In this document: in pieces, positions 1-6,128 of the stretch
Position numbering within the stretch: position 1 is the first letter of the stretch
Layout: every line of letters starts with the position of its first letter
Notes under the pieces: model-generated
Database searches by the model: none
What the model was told of the DNA's origin: nothing
What the model saw: only the letters and a program-made list of their open reading frames with translations
Translations under genes and position numbers: made by a program
Assembly: GCA_018883305.1 (NCBI GenBank)
Contig: VEQI01000109.1
Span: forward strand, 1 to 9,144
DNA length: 9,144 nt
Origin: Limnohabitans sp.
GTDB lineage: Bacteria > Pseudomonadota > Gammaproteobacteria > Burkholderiales > Burkholderiaceae_C
Reading direction: 5' to 3'

Positions 1-1
1 G

Positions 2-280
2 TATCAGCTGGCCTGGGGACAAGTTCCCGCCACATCCTCCTGCCAGGACAGACCCTGTTCACGCACCGACTGGGCGTTGGCCGACCTGACGCAATGGCGC
101 CTGCAAGTGGCCCAGATGCTGCCCCAGGGCGACGCCTGGCTGCAGGCCAGCGGCGCAGGGCAATCCAGTCGCTGGCTGATGCTGGCCTGGGCTTCTGACA
201 CCACCACCCCTTCCCTCGGCGAAACACCCGAACCCTGCCCGGTCAACAAACGGTGCCTGACCCTGGTGCTGATCCCCTGA
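2..280 (+). CDS. pilV: Type IV pilus modification protein PilV, C-terminal part (5' end outside window)
   Basis: The frame is open from the window edge to TGA 278-280, giving about 92 residues of a protein whose N-terminal prepilin region lies upstream. The visible part has the usual C-terminal PilV layout: a Cys-rich stretch, an acidic/aromatic segment (WALADLTQW), a short helix ending LPQGDAWL, then a beta-rich tail with two Cys (CPVNKRCLTL) that probably form a disulfide. In the PilV family this is a minor pilin that helps to prime assembly of type IV pili with PilW, PilX, PilE and FimU/FimT at the inner membrane. The following genes, pilW-pilX-pilE, support the call. There is no ATG in the visible part, so any start inside the window (for example TTG at 77) would be artificial. 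The family call rests on layout and context, since only the weakly conserved C-terminus is present. Confidence 0.72.
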   Translation, partial: YQLAWGQVPATSSCQDRPCSRTDWALADLTQWRLQVAQMLPQGDAWLQASGAGQSSRWLMLAWASDTTTPSLGETPEPCPVNKRCLTLVLIP

Positions 281-289
281 GGCGCGTCC

Positions 290-997
290 ATGTTGCTGGC
301 CGATGCCCTGCTCTCCATGACCCTCACCCTGGGCGCCTTGACCGCCACCGTCAGCGCCTGGAGCGACCTGCGTGCCACCCAGCAAAACATGCAAGCCCTG
401 GAGCAACTGCACACGCAGCAACGCGAGGTCCAGCGCCTGCTGGAGCGTTTGAGCCTGAGCGCGGGCGCCACCCTGGTGACCACCAACCCTGGCGGCCAGC
501 TGCAGTGGGTCTCCAAAAGCCCGCCCGTGGGCGGTACCGAAGGCCCGCGCGAAGACACACTGACCTGGCTGGTCCCGCGCGAAATCGATCCGCGCGATTG
601 CCAGGGCAATCAGGCCTCCAGTCTGGATCTGCTGGGTCATCAGTTCAAACTCAGCAGCAAGCAGGAACTCAGTTGCAAGGACAGCCAGCGATCAGGCACC
701 TTGTTCCAGGCCCTGGCCGAGCGAGTGGAAGACTTGCAGGTGCTGTATGCGGAAGCATCGGTCATACCCGGCCTGGACCCTGCGCAGGCACCGCTGCAAT
801 GGAAAACCGCCGACCAGGTTCTGGATTGGCGCCAGGTACGTGCGCTGAACGGGTGTTTGCGCTGGGCCAGCCCCGCCAAACTGCGGCAAGCGCCTGCCAC
901 CATGCAGGGCTGTCAGAACGAGTCCGTGCCTGGCGACGGCCGCTTGCGACAACGCCTGCGCAGCACGCTTCGCCTGGCCAGCCAGGGAGACGAGTGA
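290..997 (+). CDS. pilW: PilW-like type IV pilus minor pilin lacking a visible leader peptide
   Basis: A 235-residue protein with a hydrophobic N-terminal helix (about residues 2-22), a polar Gln/Glu-rich helical stretch (about 25-55) and a mostly beta C-terminal domain. The C-terminal half resembles PilW: a VEDLQVLY segment, a DWRQVRALNGCLRW segment with a Cys, a second Cys further on, and a DGRLRQRLRSTL ending. PilW is a minor pilin that primes pilus assembly at the inner membrane and may sit at the tip. ATG 290 is preceded by GAGG at 279-282 with 7-base spacing, and the pilV stop lies only three codons upstream in the same frame, so no longer start exists. This leaves no basic leader and no Gly before the helix. 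When the helix is aligned to normal prepilins, Asp5 takes the place of the conserved Glu5. At 235 residues it is also short for PilW. The role is inferred from fold and position between pilV and pilX. Confidence 0.68.
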   Translation: MLLADALLSMTLTLGALTATVSAWSDLRATQQNMQALEQLHTQQREVQRLLERLSLSAGATLVTTNPGGQLQWVSKSPPVGGTEGPREDTLTWLVPREIDPRDCQGNQASSLDLLGHQFKLSSKQELSCKDSQRSGTLFQALAERVEDLQVLYAEASVIPGLDPAQAPLQWKTADQVLDWRQVRALNGCLRWASPAKLRQAPATMQGCQNESVPGDGRLRQRLRSTLRLASQGDE

Positions 998-1740
998 TGC
1001 GCTCGGCGCCACACGCCCATACCTGGGCACACAGCCAGCGAAAGCCATGGGCGCCAAGCACCCGTGGCTGGGTGCTGCCCGTCTTGCTCTTGCTCATGGC
1101 CTTGATGGGTACGCTGGTCTTGAGCCTGTGGCGAAGCGCCATCACGCGGGAATCCCTGGCCCGTGCCGATGCCGATCGATTGCAAGCCCGGCAAGCCGCC
1201 CGTGCCCTGATCCGCGAGGCACAACGAGACATCCAGGCCAGCACGCCCGAGTCACGCCACAGCCCTGGCGCAGAAGGGTCCACACAGGCGTTTTACCCGC
1301 GTGACATGGCAGACTGGCCCAGGTTGACGGCTCGCCTGCAGCACGCGTCCGGTCTGGCCTGCCAGCAAGGCATTTGCCTGTCCTTGACCAGCCCGGAGAC
1401 CGGGGTGGCCACCTGGGTTTCACGCTTGTCGGGTGCAGCCTCGCCCGGTCAGTTCATGCCGCGCGCCAGCGGTGCGGACAGTGCCTTCACCCAGCTTTAT
1501 CCGGGAACCGCTGCCTATTGGGTGGAATTGCTGCCCTTTGACACCGACAACCTCAGCACCTCGTCACGCATCGAGGTCACGCCTGGGCGTCCGTCACTGG
1601 TGTATCGAATCACCGCTTACGCCCAAGGGCGGCTGGCCGGCACCCGGGTGGTCCAGCAAGTGCTGTGGCTGGCCAACACCCAGGCCCCGGAGCGCGCCAA
1701 CGCCCCACGGGTGCTGCAATGGCGGGAGTGGCTGGAATGA
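997..1740 (+). CDS. pilX: PilX-like type IV pilus minor pilin/assembly protein
   Basis: A 247-residue protein whose ATG overlaps the pilW stop by one base (TGATG) and which has AGGGAG at 984-989, 7 bases upstream. Residues 1-24 are a basic, unusually long leader ending in Gly24. Residues 25-45 are a hydrophobic segment (WVLPVLLLLMALMG), followed by an Ala/Arg-rich helix (about 50-75) of the kind PilX uses to continue the pilin helix. The C-terminus has the typical YRITAYAQG...VVQQVLW strand pattern. The segment has no Glu at +5. PilX is a minor pilin of the priming complex and normally works with PilY1. Here the stop overlaps the ATG of the next pilin gene and no pilY1 lies between. The open frame continues upstream to about 253, but that part is a shadow of pilW; the codon pattern clearly favours the pilW frame there. 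Confidence 0.7.
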   Translation: MRSAPHAHTWAHSQRKPWAPSTRGWVLPVLLLLMALMGTLVLSLWRSAITRESLARADADRLQARQAARALIREAQRDIQASTPESRHSPGAEGSTQAFYPRDMADWPRLTARLQHASGLACQQGICLSLTSPETGVATWVSRLSGAASPGQFMPRASGADSAFTQLYPGTAAYWVELLPFDTDNLSTSSRIEVTPGRPSLVYRITAYAQGRLAGTRVVQQVLWLANTQAPERANAPRVLQWREWLE

Positions 1741-2156
1741 GCCCACGGCGCCCACCCCATCGCCACGCCGGCTGGACCCTGTTGGAATTGCTGCTGGTGC
1801 TAAGCATTGTGGGTCTGCTGGCGCAATGGGCCCTGCCCGTGGGCACCGAGTTGATGCAGCGCGCGCGCCGCAACGAAGCCCGACTGACCTTGTTGCAAAC
1901 CGCCCATTGGCTGGAACGCTACGCCGCCGCGCAAGGGCGCTATCCCGACACGCTGCCCGAGAGCGCCTGGCCACAGGCCAGCCAGAGTTACCGCTGGAGT
2001 TATGCCGCCAGCTTGCAAGGTCAACGCTACACCCTGTTGGCCATCCCGGTGGGCGCACAGGCCGGGGGCCCCTGCGGCACCTTGAGCCTGGATCAGTCGG
2101 GCGTGCGAGGCGTGCGTGCAGCCAGCTGGAGCGCGGTCACCTGCTGGAGCCGGTGA
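1737..2156 (+). CDS. pilE: PilE-type type IV pilin-like protein (minor pilin)
   Basis: A 139-residue class III-signal prepilin. The leader is short and basic (MSPRRPPHRHAG), with cleavage expected after Gly12. The mature protein begins Trp-Thr-Leu-Leu-Glu, giving the conserved Glu at +5 (residue 17), followed by a hydrophobic helix to about residue 34. A charged helix follows (RRNEARLTLLQTAHWLERY), then the PilE-family globular part with Gly-Arg-Tyr-Pro and a Cys113...Cys136 pair framing the C-terminal loop; the ending Cys-Trp is common in this family. The start overlaps the pilX stop as ATGA, with GGGAG at 1724-1728, so it is translationally coupled. The product should be inserted in the inner membrane, processed by the PilD prepilin peptidase and added to the pilus as a minor subunit. 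It is too divergent to be called the major pilin. Trp at +1 instead of the usual Phe or Met is odd. Confidence 0.8.
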   Translation: MSPRRPPHRHAGWTLLELLLVLSIVGLLAQWALPVGTELMQRARRNEARLTLLQTAHWLERYAAAQGRYPDTLPESAWPQASQSYRWSYAASLQGQRYTLLAIPVGAQAGGPCGTLSLDQSGVRGVRAASWSAVTCWSR

Positions 2157-2171
2157 GGCGTTGGCCCCCGG

Positions 2172-2177
2172 CATAAT
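2172..2177 (+). promoter_or_regulatory. Candidate -10 box of a ribD promoter (possibly leaderless mRNA)
   Basis: CATAAT matches the sigma-70 -10 consensus at five of six positions and stands out in very GC-rich sequence. Initiation about 7-8 bases downstream would fall on or next to the A of the ribD ATG at 2185, and no Shine-Dalgarno sequence is present there. No recognisable -35 box is seen at the right spacing, so this is a sequence-only suggestion. Confidence 0.35.
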
Positions 2178-2184
2178 CCATCGC

Positions 2185-3285
2185 ATGTCGTTTTCCGACC
2201 TGGACCGCTCCCTGATGGATCAGGCGCTGGCGCTGGCGCGTCAGGCCCTGTTGCTGACCTCGCCCAATCCGCGCGTGGGCTGTGTGATTGCCCGTGCTGA
2301 CGGCATCGTGCTGGGCGCAGGGCATACCCAGCGTGCTGGACAGGCGCATGCCGAAATCATGGCCCTGCGCGATGCACAGTCGCGCGGGCAAGACGTCCGG
2401 GGAGCCACGGCCTATGTGACGCTGGAGCCGTGTTCCCATCAGGGCCGGACCGGGCCATGTTGCGATGCCCTAGTTCAGGCCGGCCTGGACCGTATCGTGG
2501 TGTCCATGCAAGACCCCAATCCGAGGGTGAGTGGTCAGGGTTTGCAGCGCTTGCGGGCTGCAGGCATCCAGGTGGACATGGGCCTGGGTGAGTCGGCTGC
2601 GCGTGAACTCAACCCAGGCTTTATCAAACGCATGACCACCGGGCTGCCGTTCGTCCGCATGAAGATTGCGGCGTCCTTGGACGGCCAAACCGCCTTGATG
2701 AATGGTGTCAGTCAATGGATCACCAGCGAGGCAGCCCGCCAGGACGGTCATGCCTGGCGCGCACGTGCCTGCGCGGTGTTGACGGGTATCGGTACCGTGC
2801 TGGAGGACGATCCCCAGCTGGATGTTCGTCTGGTTGACACGCCGCGCCAACCCACCCTGGTGGTGGTGGACAGCCGGCTGGAAACCTCACCCCAGGCGGC
2901 CTTGTTCCGACCGGCTCGTCCGGTCTGGATTTACCATGCGGCAGGCTCGGCCTCTGCCCAGGCGGCGCTGTCCGCGGCGGGCGCCCAGCTCACCGCCCAA
3001 CCCAACCCTCATGGCAAAGTCGATTTGCAGGCCTTGATGACGGATCTGGGGCGGCGGGAGATCAATGAGGTGCATGTCGAGGCGGGTCACAAGCTCAACG
3101 CTTCTCTGCTCAAAGCCGGATTGGTCGACGAGTTGTTGGTCTATCTGGCCCCCTTGCTGATCGGGCAAGGCCGGGGCATGACGGCCCTGGGCCCCCTGGA
3201 CAGCCTGGCGGACGCTTTGCCCTTGACCTGGCAAGACATCACCCCCATGGGCCCTGACCTGCGGCTGCGTGCCAGCCTGCGCTGA
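2185..3285 (+). CDS. ribD: Bifunctional riboflavin biosynthesis protein RibD (deaminase/reductase)
   Basis: A 366-residue enzyme catalysing the second and third steps of riboflavin synthesis: deamination of 2,5-diamino-6-ribosylamino-4(3H)-pyrimidinone 5'-phosphate and NADPH-dependent reduction of the ribosyl side chain. The N-terminal cytidine-deaminase-like domain (about 8-145) carries the zinc site His55-Ala-Glu57 and Pro-Cys83-Ser-His...Cys92, with Glu57 as proton shuttle. The usual TPPC is TGPC here. An SPNPRVGCV motif is at 26-34. The reductase domain (about 155-366) shows KIAASLDG (160-167), SQWITS (176-181) and a VEAG...GLVDELLVYLAP region. The length is normal for the family. ATG 2185 fits the conserved start of the deaminase domain, but there is no Shine-Dalgarno sequence and a CATAAT box ends 7 bases before it. 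It is the first gene of the riboflavin group and lies 28 bases after the pilin operon. The enzyme should be cytosolic. Confidence 0.96.
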   Translation: MSFSDLDRSLMDQALALARQALLLTSPNPRVGCVIARADGIVLGAGHTQRAGQAHAEIMALRDAQSRGQDVRGATAYVTLEPCSHQGRTGPCCDALVQAGLDRIVVSMQDPNPRVSGQGLQRLRAAGIQVDMGLGESAARELNPGFIKRMTTGLPFVRMKIAASLDGQTALMNGVSQWITSEAARQDGHAWRARACAVLTGIGTVLEDDPQLDVRLVDTPRQPTLVVVDSRLETSPQAALFRPARPVWIYHAAGSASAQAALSAAGAQLTAQPNPHGKVDLQALMTDLGRREINEVHVEAGHKLNASLLKAGLVDELLVYLAPLLIGQGRGMTALGPLDSLADALPLTWQDITPMGPDLRLRASLR

Positions 3286-3337
3286 CACGGTCTCTGTCAC
3301 TTTCAACCACCCCGCCGCGTCAGGGGCTTGGGTTCTC

Positions 3338-3346
3338 TGCGAAAAT
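3338..3346 (+). promoter_or_regulatory. Candidate extended -10 element of a ribE promoter
   Basis: TGCGAAAAT has the TGn extension followed by a hexamer matching the -10 consensus at four of six positions. It lies in the 67-base gap between ribD and ribE. Initiation about 7 bases downstream would fall at the ribE ATG (3353), giving a leaderless message; ribE has no Shine-Dalgarno sequence. The 12-base pattern TGCGANAATACC recurs at 7683-7694 before tolQ. No clear -35 box is visible. The gap is too short for an FMN riboswitch. Confidence 0.35.
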
Positions 3347-3352
3347 ACCTGA

Positions 3353-3994
3353 ATGTTCACCGGAATCATCACCGGCGTGGGGCGCATCGCCGCCGTCCAC
3401 GACCTGGGTCGCTCTTTAGATCATGGCAAACGCCTGACCGTGCAGGCGCCTGCCGGTTATCTGGACGATGTGGGGCTGGGCGACAGCATTGCCCTCAACG
3501 GCGCCTGCATGACCGTCACCACACTGGACGTGCCCGCGCATCAGTTCACCATCGACATCTCGGCCGAATCGCTGGCCCGCACCGCCGGGCTGGACCAACT
3601 GGGCACCGCCCTCAACCTGGAAAAAGCCCTGCGTGCGCATGACCGCCTGGGCGGGCACATCGTGTCCGGCCACGTGGACGGCATAGGCCGTGTCAGCCAT
3701 TTTGAGCAAGTGGGTGAAAGCTGGGAACTGCGTATCCAGGCGCCGCTTGAACTGGCCCGTTACCTGGCCTACAAGGGCTCCATCACCGTCAACGGTGTGA
3801 GTCTCACCGTCAACCAGGTGCGGGACAACGACCTGGGCACCGAGATCAGCATCAACCTCATTCCGCACACCGTCACCCACACCTCATTGGGCACGCTGCG
3901 CGCTCAACACCCCGTCAACCTGGAGATCGACACCGTGGCGCGCTATGTCGAGCGCATGCTTCAAGTTGGTCTGACCCCGAAAGTTTCTGCATGA
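3353..3994 (+). CDS. ribE: Riboflavin synthase alpha chain
   Basis: A 213-residue cytosolic enzyme that dismutates two 6,7-dimethyl-8-ribityllumazine molecules into riboflavin and 5-amino-6-ribitylaminouracil. It has the family start MFTGII and the internal duplication of two lumazine-binding barrels: domain 1 (about 1-97) with LNGACMTV (48-55, Cys52 at the position of the important Cys48 of the E. coli enzyme) and domain 2 (about 98-200) with GGHIVSGHVDG (100-110), VNGVSLTV (146-153) and NLIPHT (168-173). The length is typical. ATG 3353 is fixed by the conserved MFTG start. It follows ribD after 67 bases and its stop overlaps the ribBX ATG (ATGA), so the two are probably co-translated. The gene is called ribE in most proteobacteria and ribC in E. 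coli. Confidence 0.96.
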   Translation: MFTGIITGVGRIAAVHDLGRSLDHGKRLTVQAPAGYLDDVGLGDSIALNGACMTVTTLDVPAHQFTIDISAESLARTAGLDQLGTALNLEKALRAHDRLGGHIVSGHVDGIGRVSHFEQVGESWELRIQAPLELARYLAYKGSITVNGVSLTVNQVRDNDLGTEISINLIPHTVTHTSLGTLRAQHPVNLEIDTVARYVERMLQVGLTPKVSA

Positions 3995-5112
3995 GCCCCT
4001 CCCTGCAACCCGTCCCGATCTCCCCGGTCGAGGACATCGTCGCCGAGCTGCGTGCTGGCCGCATGGTGATCCTCGTCGACGAGGAAGACCGCGAAAACGA
4101 AGGCGACCTGGTGCTTGCGGCCGACCACGTCACGCCGCAAGCCATCAATTTCATGGCCCGGTTTGGTCGCGGCCTGATCTGCCTCACGCTCACGCGCGAT
4201 CGCTGTGAATACCTGAAGTTGCCGCCCATGGCCGCGCGCAACGGCACGGTCTACAGCACTGCTTTCACCGTCTCCATCGAGGCTGCAGAGGGCGTGACCA
4301 CCGGCATCTCCGCCGCCGACCGCGCACGCACCGTGCAAGTGGCCGTGGACCCAGCCTCCAAGCCCACGGATTTGGTTCAGCCAGGCCACATCTTTCCGCT
4401 GCAGGCGGTGGATGGTGGCGTTCTCATGCGCGCGGGCCACACCGAAGCTGGCTGTGATCTCTCCGCCATGGCCGGCTGCTCGCCCTCCGCCGTGATCTGC
4501 GAGATCATGAAGGACGACGGCACCATGGCGCGCCTGCCTGACTTGCAACTGTTCGCCGCTGAACATGGCCTGAAGATCGGCACCATCGCCGACCTGATCG
4601 AACACCGCAGCCGCCACGAGTCCTTGGTTCAACGCGTGGGCTCACGTCCTGTGCAAACCGCGCATGGCGAGTTCACCGCCCACGCTTACCGTGACCTGCC
4701 CAGCGGCGGCATTCACATGGCATTGGTGCGTGGCCAATGGCAACCCGACCAGGCGGTGCCGGTGCGGGTCCATGAGCCGCTGTCGGTGTTTGACCTGCTG
4801 GAGCCTTCGCGCCGCATGCACTCCTGGGGCTTTGACTCCGCGCTCTCGCACATCGCCCAAGAAAACCTGGGCGTGATGGTGCTGCTCAACTGTGGCGAAA
4901 ACGCCGATCAGTTGCTGGCCCAGTTTGAGGGCACGGCCAAATCCTCACATGCGCCCGAACGCGGCCGCATGGACCTGCGCAGCTATGGCATTGGCGCGCA
5001 GATCCTGCGCGACTGCGGCGTGCACAAGATGCGCCTGCTGGGCAACCCGCGTCGCCTGCCCAGCATGGCCGGCTACGGACTTGAAATTGACGGCTATCTG
5101 GCCAAGGACTGA
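3991..5112 (+). CDS. ribBX: RibBX: 3,4-dihydroxy-2-butanone 4-phosphate synthase fused to a degenerate GTP cyclohydrolase II-like domain
   Basis: A 373-residue protein. Residues about 12-205 are a complete RibB domain converting ribulose 5-phosphate to 3,4-dihydroxy-2-butanone 4-phosphate plus formate, with the metal/substrate loop DEEDRENEGD (30-39), the TTGIS segment and RAGHTEA (147-153). Residues about 210-373 resemble RibA in outline: an Arg-Val-His at 259-261 and an ending with YGIGAQILRDCGVHKMRLL and NP. However, the zinc motif (three Cys around a CDCG) and the GRGIG-type catalytic segment are absent, so GTP cyclohydrolase II activity is not expected. This matches the RibBX architecture described as common in Proteobacteria, in which the X domain is not an active cyclohydrolase. 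A true ribA must be elsewhere. Automated annotation may call this gene ribBA. It starts inside the ribE stop (ATGA) and is followed 3 bases later by ribH. Confidence 0.93.
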   Translation: MSPSLQPVPISPVEDIVAELRAGRMVILVDEEDRENEGDLVLAADHVTPQAINFMARFGRGLICLTLTRDRCEYLKLPPMAARNGTVYSTAFTVSIEAAEGVTTGISAADRARTVQVAVDPASKPTDLVQPGHIFPLQAVDGGVLMRAGHTEAGCDLSAMAGCSPSAVICEIMKDDGTMARLPDLQLFAAEHGLKIGTIADLIEHRSRHESLVQRVGSRPVQTAHGEFTAHAYRDLPSGGIHMALVRGQWQPDQAVPVRVHEPLSVFDLLEPSRRMHSWGFDSALSHIAQENLGVMVLLNCGENADQLLAQFEGTAKSSHAPERGRMDLRSYGIGAQILRDCGVHKMRLLGNPRRLPSMAGYGLEIDGYLAKD

Positions 5113-5115
5113 ACC

Positions 5116-5592
5116 ATGTTCACCCCCAACGCTTCTTCCACCGACCCCAGCGTGAATGGCGCCGGTCTGCGCATCGGCATCGTGCAGGCGCGCTTCAACA
5201 CGGACATCACCAACGCACTGGCTCAGGCCTGCCGCACCGAGCTGCAACGCCTGGGTGTGAGCGAAGACCACATTGAACACGTCATGGTGCCCGGCGCTTT
5301 GGAAGTGCCGCTGGCCCTGCAGGCCCTAGCCACCCGGGACGGCGAGCAAACCTTTGACGCACTGATTGCGCTGGGCTGCATCATCCGCGGCGAGACCTAT
5401 CACTTTGAACTGGTGGCCAATGAATCTGGCGCGGGCGTTACGCGCGTGGGCCTGGACTACGGGGTGCCCATCGCCAACGCCATTCTCACCACGGAGAATG
5501 AAGCGCAGGCCGTTGCCCGTCAACATGACAAAGGGCGCGATGCCGCGCTGGTGGCGGTTGAGATGGCCCGCCTGATGGAGCGCCTGCTTTGA
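5116..5592 (+). CDS. ribH: 6,7-dimethyl-8-ribityllumazine synthase
   Basis: A 158-residue lumazine synthase that condenses 5-amino-6-ribitylaminouracil with the butanone phosphate made by RibBX, giving the substrate of RibE. Family motifs are intact: RFN (26-28), VPGALEVP (58-65), ALGCIIRGETYHFE (85-98, with His96 as the likely catalytic His88 equivalent) and PIANAILTTEN further on. About 17 residues precede the core, which is normal in this group. ATG 5116 has AAGGA at 5104-5108 with 7-base spacing. The protein should form pentamers or icosahedral capsids in the cytosol, by analogy with the family. Its stop overlaps the TTG start of nusB. Confidence 0.97.
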   Translation: MFTPNASSTDPSVNGAGLRIGIVQARFNTDITNALAQACRTELQRLGVSEDHIEHVMVPGALEVPLALQALATRDGEQTFDALIALGCIIRGETYHFELVANESGAGVTRVGLDYGVPIANAILTTENEAQAVARQHDKGRDAALVAVEMARLMERLL

Positions 5593-6128
5593 ATACCACG
5601 CACGATTCATCCAGCGACACAGGTACCGACGAACAGGCGCCTCTAAAAACCAGCGGTGCCACCCGCACCCGTGCACCGGTTCGTAGCGCACGCAGCCGCG
5701 CGCGCGAGTTCGCGCTGCAAGCCCTCTACCAGGTGCTGGTGGGACGCAACGAAGCGCCGGCCGTGGACACCTTCACCCGTGACCTGGCAGGCTTCAGCAA
5801 GGCCGATGCCGTGCACTACGACGCCCTGCTTCACGGCTGCGCCGAACAGGCCGAGGCGCTGGACCGTCTGATCGAGCCGCTGCTGGACCGCCCCTTGGCG
5901 GAGATCTCCCCCATCGAACACGCCGCCATGTGGATGGGCGCTTATGAGTTCCAGCACTGCATGGACGTGCCCTGGCGTGTGGTGCTCAATGAGTACATTG
6001 AACTGTCCAAGCGTTTTGGAGGCACGGACGGACACAAGTATGTGAACGGCGTGCTCAACGGCCTGGCACCCCAACTGCGTGCCACCGAGGTGGCCTCCGA
6101 TCGTGCGCACTTGCGCGCGCGCAAGTGA
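5589..6128 (+). CDS. nusB: Transcription antitermination factor NusB
   Basis: A 179-residue RNA-binding protein that, with NusE (S10), recognises boxA in nascent rRNA leaders and promotes antitermination. The all-helical core begins near residue 35 (RSRAREFALQALYQ, an Arg-rich RNA-binding N-terminus) and includes the typical ending SKRFGGTDGHKYVNGVLNGLAP. Residues 1-34 are a polar Ser/Thr/Asp-rich extension absent from the 139-residue E. coli protein; its low complexity suggests disorder. No ATG or GTG precedes the core in this frame. The best start is TTG 5589, which overlaps the ribH stop (TTGA) and has GGAG at 5577-5580, 8 bases upstream. Position directly after ribH is the widespread ribH-nusB arrangement. 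The stop overlaps the next ATG (TGATG). Confidence 0.94.
   Translation: MNTTHDSSSDTGTDEQAPLKTSGATRTRAPVRSARSRAREFALQALYQVLVGRNEAPAVDTFTRDLAGFSKADAVHYDALLHGCAEQAEALDRLIEPLLDRPLAEISPIEHAAMWMGAYEFQHCMDVPWRVVLNEYIELSKRFGGTDGHKYVNGVLNGLAPQLRATEVASDRAHLRARK

Noticed and set aside
278..290. Stop-codon read-through giving a PilV-PilW fusion, since both are in the same frame.
   Set aside because: The PilV end (CLTLVLIP) is a typical family C-terminus and PilW has its own GAGG and ATG, so separate genes are simpler.
253..996. A long upstream extension of the pilX frame, giving one 495-residue protein.
   Set aside because: The first 248 codons overlap pilW out of frame, read as Pro/Arg/Gly-rich nonsense and have the wrong third-position GC pattern; the PilX signature starts only after ATG 997.
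3283..3299. Inverted repeat TGACA...TGTCA at the ribD stop as a terminator.
   Set aside because: The stem is only five pairs with a seven-base loop and no T-run follows; it is too weak for an intrinsic terminator.
3961..4632. Antisense open frame of 223 codons opposite ribBX.
   Set aside because: It is a His/Gly/Ala-rich shadow typical of high-GC genes and covers the start of a clearly real enzyme.
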